This document shows, in pieces, positions 41,200-49,974 of a DNA stretch of 64,000 nucleotides. How positions within the stretch are numbered: the first letter of the stretch is position 1; the number at the start of each line of letters is the position of its first letter. The stretch spans positions 4,960,001 through 5,024,000 of the forward strand of contig NZ_JAPEMU010000001.1 in the NCBI RefSeq assembly GCF_026342405.1, given 5' to 3'. The notes below the pieces were generated by a model that ran no database searches, was not told where the DNA came from, and saw nothing but the letters and a program-made list of their open reading frames with translations. The DNA is from Kitasatospora sp. NBC_00240. Its GTDB lineage: Bacteria; Actinomycetota; Actinomycetes; Streptomycetales; Streptomycetaceae. The translations under genes were made by a program, and so were the position numbers.

Positions 41200-41458
41200 C
41201 CACAGGTAAGTGTCACAAGGTGATATCGGTCATTACGAGAAATCCGGGCCGAGGGTATCCACAGGCCCACGGGCGATGCGAGCCCACCGGCGTGTGAACT
41301 ATTTCTCATGCACAGCCGGTGGAAGGAGTAATCGCAGGTCAGCAGGTTGACGGTGGAGCGATGGTGTGGTTATCCACAGTGCTGTCCACAGGGGTGTCCA
41401 CAGGTTTGGCGCAGTTCTCCACAGGGACGGGCCCGTCATCCACACGGCCTGTGGATAA
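41196..41458. promoter_or_regulatory. DnaA-box cluster upstream of dnaB
   Basis: Eight nonamers matching or close to the DnaA box in 263 bp: exact TTATCCACA at 41370-41378 (+) and 41450-41458 (-); near matches at 41196, 41255, 41382, 41394, 41415 and 41436 (first base). All but the last are in the same orientation. It occupies the MATE-dnaB divergent intergenic region, about 180 bp before dnaB. Confidence 0.8.
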
Positions 41459-41636
41459 CCATCTTGGCTGAAGGGCATCCGGCCCCTTAGCGTGGGTCGC
41501 TCGCCCGACACTCCAACCGCTGCCCGCCGTCCGATTTGTCGGCACGGTGGCGTAGAAAGAGGAGCGCACCACCGCTCCACCGAGTCACCGGCTAGGCCTG
41601 CTCCAACTCGCACCAATCGCTGATCGGGGAACACGC
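41459..41636. other. dnaB upstream region after the boxes
   Basis: This 178-bp stretch should hold the dnaB promoter, ribosome site and leader. I see no gene and no convincing promoter pair; no Shine-Dalgarno precedes the dnaB GTG. Confidence 0.4.
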
Positions 41637-43241
41637 GTGACCGGCCCCCAGTACGACGACCACGATGCCCCGCCGCCGGAGGACGACTGGCAGCCGTCCG
41701 ACGACGCCTTCCCGGCGGGTCCCTTCGCCGATGCCTCGTTCCCGGACGGACCGGGCGACCGGCTGCCGGTCTCGCGCGGCCGCGGTGGCGGTGGCGGCCA
41801 GGGCAGCGGTGGTGGCGGTGGCGGCGGTGGTGGCAAGGGACGCGAGGGCGGCTTTCAGCGGGGCGGCGGCAAGCAGCGGCGCGACGAGGACGACGAGCGC
41901 CCCGGTGCCGTGGACGGCTTCGAGCGGGTGCCCCCGCAGGACCTCGCGGCCGAGCAGTCCGTCCTCGGCGGCATGCTGCTCTCCAAGGACGCCATCGCCG
42001 ACGTGGTCGAGGTGCTCAAGCCGCAGGACTACTACCGGCCGGCGCACGAACTCGTCCACAGCGCGATCCTCGACCTCTACGCACGCGGGGAGCCGGCCGA
42101 CCCGATCACCGTCGCCAGCGAGCTGACCAAGCGCGGGGAGCTCGTCCGGGTCGGTGGGCCCGGCTACCTGCACACCCTGGTCAACTCCGTCCCGACGGCC
42201 GCCAACGCCGAGTACTACGCGGAGATCGTCCACGAGCGGGCCGTCCTGCGCCGGCTGGTGGAGGCCGGCACCCGGATCGCCGGCATGGGCTACGCGGCCG
42301 AGGGCGATGTCGACGAGATCGTCAACGCCGCCCAGGCCGAGATCTACGCCGTCACCGAGCAGCGCACCAGTGAGGACTACGCCCCCCTCGCGGACATCAT
42401 GGAAGGCGCCCTCGACGAGATCGAGGCGATCGGCTCCCGGCAGGGCCAGATGTCCGGCGTCCCCACCGGCTTCGCCGACCTCGACGCGCTGACCAACGGC
42501 CTCCACCCGGGGCAGATGATCGTGATCGCGGCCCGTCCCGCCATGGGTAAGTCGACCTTGGCCCTGGACTTCTCCCGGGCCTGCTCGATCACCAACGGCC
42601 TGCCGAGCGTGATCTTCTCGCTCGAAATGGGGCGCAACGAGATCGCCATGCGCCTGCTCTCCGCCGAGGCCCGGGTCGCCCTGCACCACATGCGCTCCGG
42701 CAACATGACGGACGACGACTGGACCCGGGTCGCCCGCCGGATGCCCGACGTCACCAACGCCCCGCTCTACATCGACGACTCGCCCAACCTGTCGATGATG
42801 GAGATCCGGGCCAAGTGCCGCCGGCTCAAGCAGCGCCAGGACCTCAAGCTGGTCGTCATCGACTACCTCCAGCTGATGCAGTCCGGCGGCTCGCGCCGGG
42901 CCGAGAGCCGCCAGCAGGAGGTCTCCGACATGTCGCGAAACCTGAAGCTGCTGGCCAAGGAGCTCGAAGTCCCGGTCATCGCGCTCTCCCAGCTGAACCG
43001 TGGTCCCGAGCAGCGTACGGACAAGAAGCCGATGGTCTCCGACCTGCGCGAATCGGGCTCGATCGAGCAGGACGCCGACATGGTCATCCTGCTCCACCGC
43101 GAGGACGCGTACGAGAAGGAGTCACCCCGGGCCGGCGAGGCCGACCTGATCGTGGCCAAGCACCGTAACGGCCCGACCGCCACCATCACGGTGGCCTTCC
43201 AGGGCCACTACTCGCGCTTCGTGGACATGACGCGGGAGTAG
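41637..43241 (+). CDS. dnaB: Replicative DNA helicase DnaB
   Basis: Hexameric helicase that unwinds DNA ahead of the fork and recruits primase. The 534-residue protein starts at GTG 41637 with an acidic and Gly-rich ~95-residue extension (runs of Gly near 50-65). Then comes the N-terminal collar domain (DLAAEQSVLGGMLLSKDAIA) and the RecA-like motor with Walker A RPAMGKST, Walker B LKLVVIDYLQLM, and ESGSIEQDADMVILLHR. No intein is present, unlike many mycobacterial dnaB genes. The upstream DnaA-box cluster suggests control by DnaA. Confidence 0.96.
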   Translation: MTGPQYDDHDAPPPEDDWQPSDDAFPAGPFADASFPDGPGDRLPVSRGRGGGGGQGSGGGGGGGGGKGREGGFQRGGGKQRRDEDDERPGAVDGFERVPPQDLAAEQSVLGGMLLSKDAIADVVEVLKPQDYYRPAHELVHSAILDLYARGEPADPITVASELTKRGELVRVGGPGYLHTLVNSVPTAANAEYYAEIVHERAVLRRLVEAGTRIAGMGYAAEGDVDEIVNAAQAEIYAVTEQRTSEDYAPLADIMEGALDEIEAIGSRQGQMSGVPTGFADLDALTNGLHPGQMIVIAARPAMGKSTLALDFSRACSITNGLPSVIFSLEMGRNEIAMRLLSAEARVALHHMRSGNMTDDDWTRVARRMPDVTNAPLYIDDSPNLSMMEIRAKCRRLKQRQDLKLVVIDYLQLMQSGGSRRAESRQQEVSDMSRNLKLLAKELEVPVIALSQLNRGPEQRTDKKPMVSDLRESGSIEQDADMVILLHREDAYEKESPRAGEADLIVAKHRNGPTATITVAFQGHYSRFVDMTRE

Positions 43242-43278
43242 CGGGGCGGCATCCAGGGTCTCGCGTGGGTGCTGCCGC

Positions 43279-43845
43279 TCAGCGCCTCGTCTCGTACCTG
43301 GTCAGGAGCACGCCGCCGGGAAGCGTCCGGGTCTCCACCAGGTTCAGGTTCACCCAGCTGTCCAGCGCGGTGAAGAACGGCGTGCCGCCGCCCACCAGAA
43401 CCGGATGGGCGGCGATCACGTACTCGTCGATCAGCCCGGCGCGCATGGCCGCCCCGGCGAGCGTCGCGCCGCCGATGTTCATCGGGCCGCCGTCCTCGGC
43501 CTTGAGCCGGGTGATCTCGGCGATCGCGTCGCCGGTGACCAGACGGGTGTTCCAGTCGACCTTGTCGATCGTCGAGGAGAACACCACCTTCGGCGTGTCC
43601 CGCCAGTTCCGCGCGAACTCGATCTCCGCCGGGGTGGCGCCCGGTTGCTCGTCGCCGGTCGGCCAGTAGGAGCTCATCGTCTCCCACAGCTTGCGCCCGT
43701 ACAGCGACAGGCCACTCGCCTGCTCGTGCTCCAGCCACCACTGGAACAGCTCGTCGCTCGGCGGTCCGCCCCAGCCGATGTCGTCGCCGGCCGCCGCGAT
43801 GTAGCCGTCCAGGGTCAGGTTCATGCCGTAGATCAGTTTCCGCAT
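43279..43845 (-). CDS. Dihydrofolate reductase-like (RibD C-terminal) protein
   Basis: Predicted NADPH-dependent reductase of the RibD C-terminal/DHFR fold; substrate unknown. The 188-residue protein starts with the family sequence RKLIYGMNLTLDGYIAA and has GLSLYGRKLWETMSSYWPTG, then MNIGGATLAGAAMRAGLIDE forming the nucleotide-binding GG loop, and VLVGGGTPFF near the C-terminus. This group is widespread in Streptomyces and is not the folate enzyme itself. ATG 43845 follows GGAAGG. Convergent with dnaB, only 37 bp apart, with no strong terminator between them. Confidence 0.85.
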   Translation of the reverse strand: MRKLIYGMNLTLDGYIAAAGDDIGWGGPPSDELFQWWLEHEQASGLSLYGRKLWETMSSYWPTGDEQPGATPAEIEFARNWRDTPKVVFSSTIDKVDWNTRLVTGDAIAEITRLKAEDGGPMNIGGATLAGAAMRAGLIDEYVIAAHPVLVGGGTPFFTALDSWVNLNLVETRTLPGGVLLTRYETRR

Positions 43846-44225
43846 GGCCCATGCCTTCCGTCCGTGGGTGTCCGGCGTACGGACCGGCGCGGAGCGGGAG
43901 ACTCATCGGTGCGCGGTCCGGGCTCGCCGGTAGTCCTCGTACTCGGGGCTCAGCATGGTGGACCCGGCCGACTCGGGCAAGCCGCCCGATCTCGACCTCG
44001 CCCTCGCGAGGACCGCCACGGATTTGCGACCGATCACGGGTGACAAGGCCGTGAGACGGCCAGGAACGCCCAGGTCACGCAGGTTCGACAGGTCACGAGC
44101 GGCGAGACAGGTACGCCCAGGTGACCTGGATCGGCGTGTGCCGTCGCCCCCGCCGCGGTGTCAGGGCGGCGGCGGTCCAGGCACTCGGGCACACCCCGTG
44201 TCGCGGGCAAGGGCACGGGCGGGCG

Positions 44226-44897
44226 TCACGGTCCGGGCCGGCCCAGGCCGGCGGCCTTGACGGTACGTCGGGCGAAGACCTCCTCGCGGCGGTCCGCCAT
44301 CTGCTGCAGCGCGTCCTTGCGGTGCCGCCGGGACAGCCGGTCCAGGTAGGTGTGGCCGAGCAGGTGGTCGCTCTCGTGCTGCAGGCAGCGGGCGAAGTAG
44401 CCCGTCCCTTCGATCACCAGGGGTGCGCCGTCCCGGTCGGACCCGCGCACCACGGCGTGGTCGGTACGGGGAACGGCCATCGCGGCGCCGGGGACGGAGA
44501 GGCAGCCCTCCAGGTCGTCGACCAGCCGGCGGGCGCCCGGTCCCGGCAGCTCCAGCACCGGGTTGACGACGTGGCCGACGTGCCGGGTCTCGTCGTCGTC
44601 CAGGCAGTCGTAGACGAACACCCGCAGGTCCACACCGATCTGATTGGCGGCCAGCCCGGCGCCCTCGGCCACGTGCATGGTCAGGAAGAGGTCGTCGATC
44701 AGCGCCGACAGCTCGGGGGTGCCGAACTCGGTCACCTCCCGGCACGGCCGGTGCAGGACCTCCTCGCCCACCACCGTGACCCGCCGCACCGAACCGCGGT
44801 CGGCCTCGGGCGCCCGCGCCGGGTAGGAGTCCACCGGTCTGCCCTGCAGGCGGACCCGTCGGTCGGTCAGGCGGGGCCGGTCGTGGCGGACGGACAT
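44226..44897 (-). CDS. def: Peptide deformylase
   Basis: Metalloenzyme that removes the formyl group from the N-terminal methionine of nascent proteins. The 223-residue protein has all three motifs: GAGLAANQIG (about residue 80), EGCLSVPG (about 130) and QHESDHLLG (about 172), so the metal Cys and two His are present. It has a ~35-residue basic N-terminal extension and a basic C-terminal tail compared with the ~170-residue housekeeping type. ATG 44897 follows GGGGGAGACGGC. It diverges from an HTH regulator gene with two operator-like palindromes in the shared region, unusual for a housekeeping def. Probably a second, regulated copy. Confidence 0.9.
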   Translation of the reverse strand: MSVRHDRPRLTDRRVRLQGRPVDSYPARAPEADRGSVRRVTVVGEEVLHRPCREVTEFGTPELSALIDDLFLTMHVAEGAGLAANQIGVDLRVFVYDCLDDDETRHVGHVVNPVLELPGPGARRLVDDLEGCLSVPGAAMAVPRTDHAVVRGSDRDGAPLVIEGTGYFARCLQHESDHLLGHTYLDRLSRRHRKDALQQMADRREEVFARRTVKAAGLGRPGP

Positions 44898-45008
44898 GCC
44901 GTCTCCCCCTCTTCTCGCTTCGTACGCGTGCCGTGGAGCGGCTGGGGCGATCCGGTGGCCCGCGGTCGGGTGCCAGTGGTCGGGTGCCGGGCGATCGCTT
45001 GCCAGCTG

Positions 45009-45035
45009 CTTTGCAAAGTAGCAGACTTTGCAAAG
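45009..45035. promoter_or_regulatory. Twin operator-like palindromes upstream of the HTH regulator
   Basis: Two identical perfect 10-bp palindromes CTTTGCAAAG at 45009-45018 and 45026-45035, 17 bp centre to centre, the second overlapping the regulator GTG start. They are strikingly AT-rich for this genome. They may also control the divergent def gene, whose start is 112 bp away. Confidence 0.7.
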
Positions 45036-45610
45036 TGACTGAAGAAGACGTCAACTCCCCGTCCGCCCGGGCCCACCGGGCCGCGGACCGATTGCCGGAG
45101 CACGAAGTCCGCACGGCTCTGCTGGACCTGCTCGCCGAAGTCGGCACCGTCACGGCGACCGAGGCGGCCGGGCGGCTCGGTCACAGTTCCGGGCTCTGCT
45201 CGTTCCACCTGCGGCAGCTCGCCCGGCACGGATACGTCGAGGAGGCCCCGCACGGTGGCGGCCGGGCCCGTCCCTGGCGGCTGCGGCAGCGGGACCCCGC
45301 GGTCGACGCGCACGCGGTGGAGTTCGGCGACCTGGCCCGGGGGCTGGAGGACGAGAGCTGGCAGCGCTGGCTGGCCCGGCGGGACCAGGCGCCGGCCGGA
45401 TGGCGCCACGACGAGGCGTTCAGTACGGTCGCCTACCTGACGCCCGAGGAGATGAGTACGGTCGCGGCCGCGCTCCGGCGGGCCCTCGCCCCCTACCAGG
45501 GCCGCGAGCAGCGTCCGTTGGCGCGACCCGAGGGGGCCCGGCCGGTCGCGATCGTCACCCGGCTGTTCCCGCTGCTCCCCGCCGAGGCCGCCGACCCGGA
45601 CCGAGACTGA
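45035..45610 (+). CDS. Winged-helix (ArsR/HTH_20-type) transcriptional regulator
   Basis: Predicted DNA-binding regulator. The 191-residue protein has an N-terminal winged helix (LLDLLAEVGTVTATEAAGRL, SGLCSFHLRQLARHGYVEEA) of the helix_turn_helix type seen in ArsR-like and PadR-like one-component regulators, followed by a C-terminal helical region with YLTPEEMSTVAAALRRALAP of unknown ligand. The GTG at 45035 lies inside the second operator-like palindrome and has no Shine-Dalgarno, so its mRNA is likely leaderless and autoregulated. No metal-binding cysteines are visible. def is divergent. Confidence 0.85.
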   Translation: MTEEDVNSPSARAHRAADRLPEHEVRTALLDLLAEVGTVTATEAAGRLGHSSGLCSFHLRQLARHGYVEEAPHGGGRARPWRLRQRDPAVDAHAVEFGDLARGLEDESWQRWLARRDQAPAGWRHDEAFSTVAYLTPEEMSTVAAALRRALAPYQGREQRPLARPEGARPVAIVTRLFPLLPAEAADPDRD

Positions 45611-46039
45611 CCGGCAGGGGCGGCGGGGCGGGTCGGACCGCGGCTCCTGCCGAGGCCGGGCGGGGCGGACGGCGCCGAACGGGGAGCCTGCGCCTCCGCT
45701 CGGGTGACGGTGGGTCGAGATGTTCTGACGGTGTGTTCGTGGCAGATCTACGGCGCGGTTCGAGGGGGGCGGTCCGCCCCGGTGGATTTCAGCATTCCGA
45801 TGCCCGGACTTCCCCTTCCGTTACCCGGGGGATTCGTCCCGCGGTCAGGTCGGATGGGCCCGAAAATGCCGGACTGAGCGGCGGATTGATCCCCTTTGCC
45901 GCATTTCTGGTGCGGTGTGTGGTGGAGGTCGCGGACGGGGGCGGCAAAGCCATGAGGAATTGCGTTGTTGGGCTTGCTGATGATCTGTACGCTGAGCCTC
46001 CTGTACGTCCTGATCAGTATTCAAGAGAACTGGTGGCCA
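45611..46039. other. Intergenic region upstream of the secreted repeat protein
   Basis: A 429-bp gap with no supportable gene. It includes a small hairpin (45766-45771 with 45775-45780). The last ~80 bp are less GC-rich than the rest, with a weak TTGTTG/TACGCT pair, 17 bp apart, at 45965-45993 that could be the promoter. Confidence 0.4.
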
Positions 46040-47707
46040 GTGCCTCATCCCCGTCTCGTAGCGGCCGCTGCTGTATTCGCGGCCGGCGTTGCCCTGATAC
46101 CGAGTGCGGCGTTCGCTGCCGGCTCGTCCCCCGCGGCGGGCTCGCCCGTCGCCGCCGCCGGCGCCCAGCGCGCGGCCGGGGCCGAGCTGTCCGCGGCCAA
46201 GTCCGTGAACTTCCCGCCCGTCACCAGCCCGGCGGACAAAGCGGTCCGGTCGAAGGCCCCGGCCGGCACCTTCGGCAGCCACGCCTCGGCGGACACCACC
46301 GCCAACCCGAACCTCTCGCTCGGCCTGGTCGCCCAGGGCACCAGCGCCTACGGCTTCTCGCTCACTCCCGAGGTGAAGAGCGCCGACGTGCCGGTCACCA
46401 CGGTGGTGGACTGGGGCGACGGACAGACGAGCACGACGAAGTCCACCGGCGGCAGCCAGGACAAGTCCACGCACTCGTACGCCAAGCTCGGCACCTACAC
46501 CATCACCGTGACCGCCACCGACGAGTCGGCCAACCAGGTCGTCAACAAGATGACGGTGACCACCTACGGCTCGCTGTACACCCCCTACGGCCCGACCCGT
46601 CTGCTGGACACCCGGGGCAGCGGGGTGAAGCCGTACACCAGCGCCCGGGTGCAGATCGGCGGCAACGGCGGCATCCCCGTCGGCGCGACCGCGGTGGCCC
46701 TCAACGTGACGGTCACCAACGCCACCACGGCCGGTCACATCACGGCGTACGGCGAGGGCACCACCCAGCCGACCACGTCGAACCTGAACTTCAACGCCGG
46801 CCAGACCGTGCCGAACCTGGTGATCGTGCCGGTCGGCGCGAACGGCTACGTCGACCTGTACAACGGCGGCTGGGGAAGCGTCGACCTGATCGCCGACGTG
46901 GCCGGGTACTTCAGCTCCAGCTCGACCAGCGGCTACACCTCGCTGGCCTCGACCCGCATCGCGGACACCCGGGACGGCACCGGCACGTTGTCGGCGGGGC
47001 AGCTCGGCGCCGGCGCCTCGTTCTCCTTGCAGATCGCCGGCGGTGCGGGCGGTCAGCTGCCCGTCTCCGGTGTCACCTCGGTGGCCTTGAACGTGACGGT
47101 CACCAACCCGCGCAGTGCGGGCTTCCTGACGGTCTACCCCGGCGGCCAGGCGGCTCCGACGGCGTCCAACGTCAACTTCGTGGCGAACCAGACCGTCGCC
47201 AACTCCGTGATCGCGCCGGTCGGTGCCGACGGCAGGATCCAGATCAAGAACGGCGGCTGGCAGCCGGCGGACGTGATCGTGGACGTGGTCGGCTACTACA
47301 GCGGCGCGAGCAAGAGCGCCTACCTGCCGGCCTCCCCGGTCCGTCTGATCGACACCCGGGAAGAGGTCGAGGGCCCGCTGCTGCGGAGCCAGTACTACCC
47401 CGTCCCGCTCGGGAAGGACCTGCCGACCGTCACGGGCTTCGTGCTCAACACCACCGTGACGAACACCACCGGCGTGGGCTTCCTCGCGGTCACCCCGGAC
47501 CCGAACAGCTGGGACGCGTACGTCAACGGCACCGCCTACGTGCCGAACCGGCAGCCCGGCTCGGTGCTGAACTGGCAGCCGGCCCAGACCGTTCCGAACC
47601 TGGTCCAGGCGAGCAGCGGTCCGACCGGTGTCATCGACTTCTGGAACGTCAGCGACGGCAGCGCCGACCTGATCGTGGACCTCTTCGGGTTCTACGAGAC
47701 CGACTGA
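46040..47707 (+). CDS. Secreted protein with a PKD domain and three surface repeats
   Basis: Function unknown. The 555-residue protein starts at GTG 46040, giving a classical signal peptide (PHPRLVAAAAVFAAGVALIP, cleavage near AFA-AGS). A PKD-like domain at about 115-180 shows VVDWGDGQTS and HSYAKLGTYTITVTATD. Three ~110-residue repeats follow, each beginning RLLDTR or RIADTR or RLIDTR, carrying ALNVTVTN (or NTTVTN), an N-F core and ending DVAGYF, DVVGYY or DLFGFY. It has no membrane anchor, so it is probably released or cell-wall bound. Such repeats occur in streptomycete extracellular proteins. An upstream TTG would add a hydrophobic stretch not needed for export. Confidence 0.8.
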   Translation: MPHPRLVAAAAVFAAGVALIPSAAFAAGSSPAAGSPVAAAGAQRAAGAELSAAKSVNFPPVTSPADKAVRSKAPAGTFGSHASADTTANPNLSLGLVAQGTSAYGFSLTPEVKSADVPVTTVVDWGDGQTSTTKSTGGSQDKSTHSYAKLGTYTITVTATDESANQVVNKMTVTTYGSLYTPYGPTRLLDTRGSGVKPYTSARVQIGGNGGIPVGATAVALNVTVTNATTAGHITAYGEGTTQPTTSNLNFNAGQTVPNLVIVPVGANGYVDLYNGGWGSVDLIADVAGYFSSSSTSGYTSLASTRIADTRDGTGTLSAGQLGAGASFSLQIAGGAGGQLPVSGVTSVALNVTVTNPRSAGFLTVYPGGQAAPTASNVNFVANQTVANSVIAPVGADGRIQIKNGGWQPADVIVDVVGYYSGASKSAYLPASPVRLIDTREEVEGPLLRSQYYPVPLGKDLPTVTGFVLNTTVTNTTGVGFLAVTPDPNSWDAYVNGTAYVPNRQPGSVLNWQPAQTVPNLVQASSGPTGVIDFWNVSDGSADLIVDLFGFYETD

Positions 47708-48047
47708 CGCACCGGCGGTAATTCGTTCTGACAGGCCCGGGGTTCCGGGGCGGCGCGCCATGCCGCCCCCGGAATTCCGGGTTTCTGTTTTGCCCGGTTC
47801 TCCGGATTCCTGCCGGGCCGTCCGGAAGGCCGGAATTTTGCCGCGGGCCGGTGAGGGTCTCCTGCGGGCCCGACGGAATCCGTTGTCGGGCGGCCGCCCG
47901 CGTCCGGGCTTCGTCGCCGGAATGGTGCCATCGGCTTTGTCGACTTACCGGTACGGGGCATTCGCTTCGTATTGCCGCAACAATCCGATGCGGTGACAAG
48001 AGCCCGACAACGTGGCGCAACAATGCGCGGGGCTCGCCGGCCGGTGG
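47708..48047. other. Intergenic region after the secreted repeat protein
   Basis: A 340-bp gap between convergent genes with no supportable gene. It holds the terminator-like hairpin at 47743-47774; the rest shows several GGAATT/CCGGA-type short repeats but no clear structure. Confidence 0.5.
47743..47774 (+). terminator. Terminator-like hairpin of the secreted repeat gene
   Basis: Twelve-base arm at 47743-47754 pairs with 47762-47774 with a single bulged base; it starts 36 bp after the stop codon. Confidence 0.5.
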
Positions 48048-48635
48048 TTACCGGGCGGCCCGGGTCCAGGGCGCCACGGCCGGTGCGACGGCGTCGCCGA
48101 AGTCGAGCGGGTGGCCGGGCGTCACGGTCTGCGGGGGCCGGTCGGCGGTGGGGCTGATGGCCAGGTGGGTGCCGGTGCCGGCGGTGAGCGGTGTCGGCAG
48201 GACCGGACCCACCAGGGTGTTGCGCCAGGCCAGCAGGCTCGTCGCCCGCTGGCCGGGAAGCAGGGTGACCTGGACGGGATTGGCGTCGAGGCCCCCGACG
48301 GCGGCGTAGGCGGAGGAGCCGCTCTCGACCGTGACGCCGAGCGGCCGGTGTTCGTCGTCCAGGACGCGGACCGTCGGGTACCCCGTCACGGTGTACCGGT
48401 GGATCCCGCAGTTGACCATCTCGATGGTCAGGACGCGCAGCCCCATGGCGGCGTTGGCAGGCCCGGCCGTGATGGCGACGCCGGGGTCGGGGCAGTCCGC
48501 GGCGAAGGGGACGGGCCCGGCCGCGGGCGCCGTGGCCGGTGCGGTGCCGCAGGCGGTGAGCAGGGCGCCGGCCGTGAGCAACGTCGCGAGGTGGCGCGGC
48601 CGGCCGCGGCGCGCGGTGTCCGGCGTGGTGGTCAC
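48048..48635 (-). CDS. DUF4232 lipoprotein
   Basis: Predicted membrane-anchored lipoprotein of unknown function. The 195-residue precursor has a basic start, a hydrophobic stretch and a lipobox LLTAC (cysteine near residue 29), then a ~150-residue DUF4232 domain with CPDPGVAITAGPANAAMGLR and a paired Cys in EMVNCGIHRYTVTGYPTVRV, so a disulfide is possible. GTG 48635 is the only start that gives a proper signal peptide; GAGG lies very close upstream. DUF4232 proteins are common in Streptomyces and often linked with regulatory genes. manA is upstream on the same strand. Confidence 0.8.
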   Translation of the reverse strand: MTTTPDTARRGRPRHLATLLTAGALLTACGTAPATAPAAGPVPFAADCPDPGVAITAGPANAAMGLRVLTIEMVNCGIHRYTVTGYPTVRVLDDEHRPLGVTVESGSSAYAAVGGLDANPVQVTLLPGQRATSLLAWRNTLVGPVLPTPLTAGTGTHLAISPTADRPPQTVTPGHPLDFGDAVAPAVAPWTRAAR

Positions 48636-48774
48636 GCCTCGATCGTGCCACGGGCCGGTCGGGGCGGGGGAGGCGGGTCGGCGCCGCCTCGTCCGGCTCG
48701 GCGAGGCGGGTCGACGCCGCGTCGGACGGGCCGGGGCGGGCGAGGAGCCCGGCCCCGGCGGCCCGCGCGCGGCC

Positions 48775-49974
48775 TCAGAGCGTGACGGTGGCGCGGAAGA
48801 GCGTGGCGCCCGGCCCGGCGAGGGTCGTGTCGGCGCCGGTGGCCGGGAGGAACGCGGACTCGCCGCGGGCGAGGTCCAGGGTCTGCCCGTCGGCGGCGGT
48901 CAGCCGGGCCGTGCCGGCGGTGCAGAGCAGGATCTGCGGGGTGCGGCCGTCGATCACCCGGTCCTGCTCGCCGAGCAGGAAACGGGAGAGCCGGAACTCG
49001 TCGATCGGGACGGGGTACAGCTCCTCGCCGGGCGTTCCGGGCACCGGGACGGGCCGCAGGACGTCGGGGTCGGCGGGGGTGAAGCCGACGACCTTCATCA
49101 GCTCCGGGACGTCGATGTGCTTGGGGGTGAGGCCGGCCCGCAGCACGTTGTCCGAGTTGGCCATCAGCTCCACGGCGGTGCCGTACAGGTAGCCGTGCGG
49201 GACGCCGGCGCCGAGGTAGAGGGCCTCGCCGGGCTGCAGCCGGACGTGGTTGAGCAGCATGCCGGCGAGCAGGCCGATGTCGCCGGGGAAGGTCCGGGTG
49301 ATCAGCGCGTACGGCGCCCAGGGGCCGTCGGGGTCGCCGGCGGCGGCCTTGTCGACTGCCTCGGCGGTCTGCCGGACGATGCCCGCGGCGGTGTCCGGGG
49401 CCATCGTCAGGATGCTCGCCAGGGCCTCGCGCAGTGCCTCGGGCTCGGGGCCTCGGCGCAGCAGCCCGATCAGCGGGGTGAGGGCGGGCACCTCCAGCGC
49501 GGCCATCAGGGCGGCCGCGTCGGCGGGCCGGCGGAAGCCGCAGAGGCCGTCGAACTCGTCGAGTGCGCAGATGAGTTCGGGCTTGTGGTTGGCGTCGCGG
49601 TAGTTGCGGTGCGGGGCGTCGACCGGGATGCCGAGGGCCTCCTCGGCGGCGAAGCCGGCGCGGGCCTGGTCGAGTGTGGGGTGGGCCTGGATGGAGAGCG
49701 GGATGCCCGCGGCCAGCACCTTGAAGAGGAAGGGCAGCCCGGTGCCGAACCGGGCCACCGCGTCGGCGCCGAGTTCGCCCCGCGGGTCGGCGGCGATCAG
49801 TTCGTCGAGCGGGCGGGGGCCGTCGCCCCGGTCGGTGCGGGAGGGGGCGCCGGGGTGGGCGCCCATCCACAGTTCGGCCTGCGGACTGCCGGTGGGCTCC
49901 TGTCCGAGCAGTTCGGGGATTGCGGTGACCGAGCCCCAGGCGTACGGGCGGACGGTGTTGACGAGCCGGTCCAT
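48775..49974 (-). CDS. manA: Mannose-6-phosphate isomerase, class I
   Basis: Zinc enzyme that interconverts fructose 6-phosphate and mannose 6-phosphate, supplying GDP-mannose and hence polyprenol-linked mannose. The 399-residue protein has the zinc ligands in SIQAHPTLDQA (Gln and His), in NHKPELICA (Glu) and GAGVPHGYLYG (His), and begins RLVNTVRPYAWGSVTAIPEL, typical of class I enzymes. ATG 49974 is used. It diverges from the polyprenol-phosphate-mannose synthase gene 315 bp away, consistent with one pathway: mannose 6-phosphate to GDP-mannose to polyprenyl-phosphate-mannose. Confidence 0.93.
   Translation of the reverse strand: MDRLVNTVRPYAWGSVTAIPELLGQEPTGSPQAELWMGAHPGAPSRTDRGDGPRPLDELIAADPRGELGADAVARFGTGLPFLFKVLAAGIPLSIQAHPTLDQARAGFAAEEALGIPVDAPHRNYRDANHKPELICALDEFDGLCGFRRPADAAALMAALEVPALTPLIGLLRRGPEPEALREALASILTMAPDTAAGIVRQTAEAVDKAAAGDPDGPWAPYALITRTFPGDIGLLAGMLLNHVRLQPGEALYLGAGVPHGYLYGTAVELMANSDNVLRAGLTPKHIDVPELMKVVGFTPADPDVLRPVPVPGTPGEELYPVPIDEFRLSRFLLGEQDRVIDGRTPQILLCTAGTARLTAADGQTLDLARGESAFLPATGADTTLAGPGATLFRATVTL

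Noticed and set aside
41255..41263. A DnaA-dependent second origin at dnaB
   Set aside because: No AT-rich element or DnaA-trio tract accompanies the boxes, and the parS and gene context place the origin at 1850-2430; a regulatory or titration role is more likely.
41637..43241. Intein in dnaB
   Set aside because: The length and uninterrupted Walker A and downstream motifs show none.
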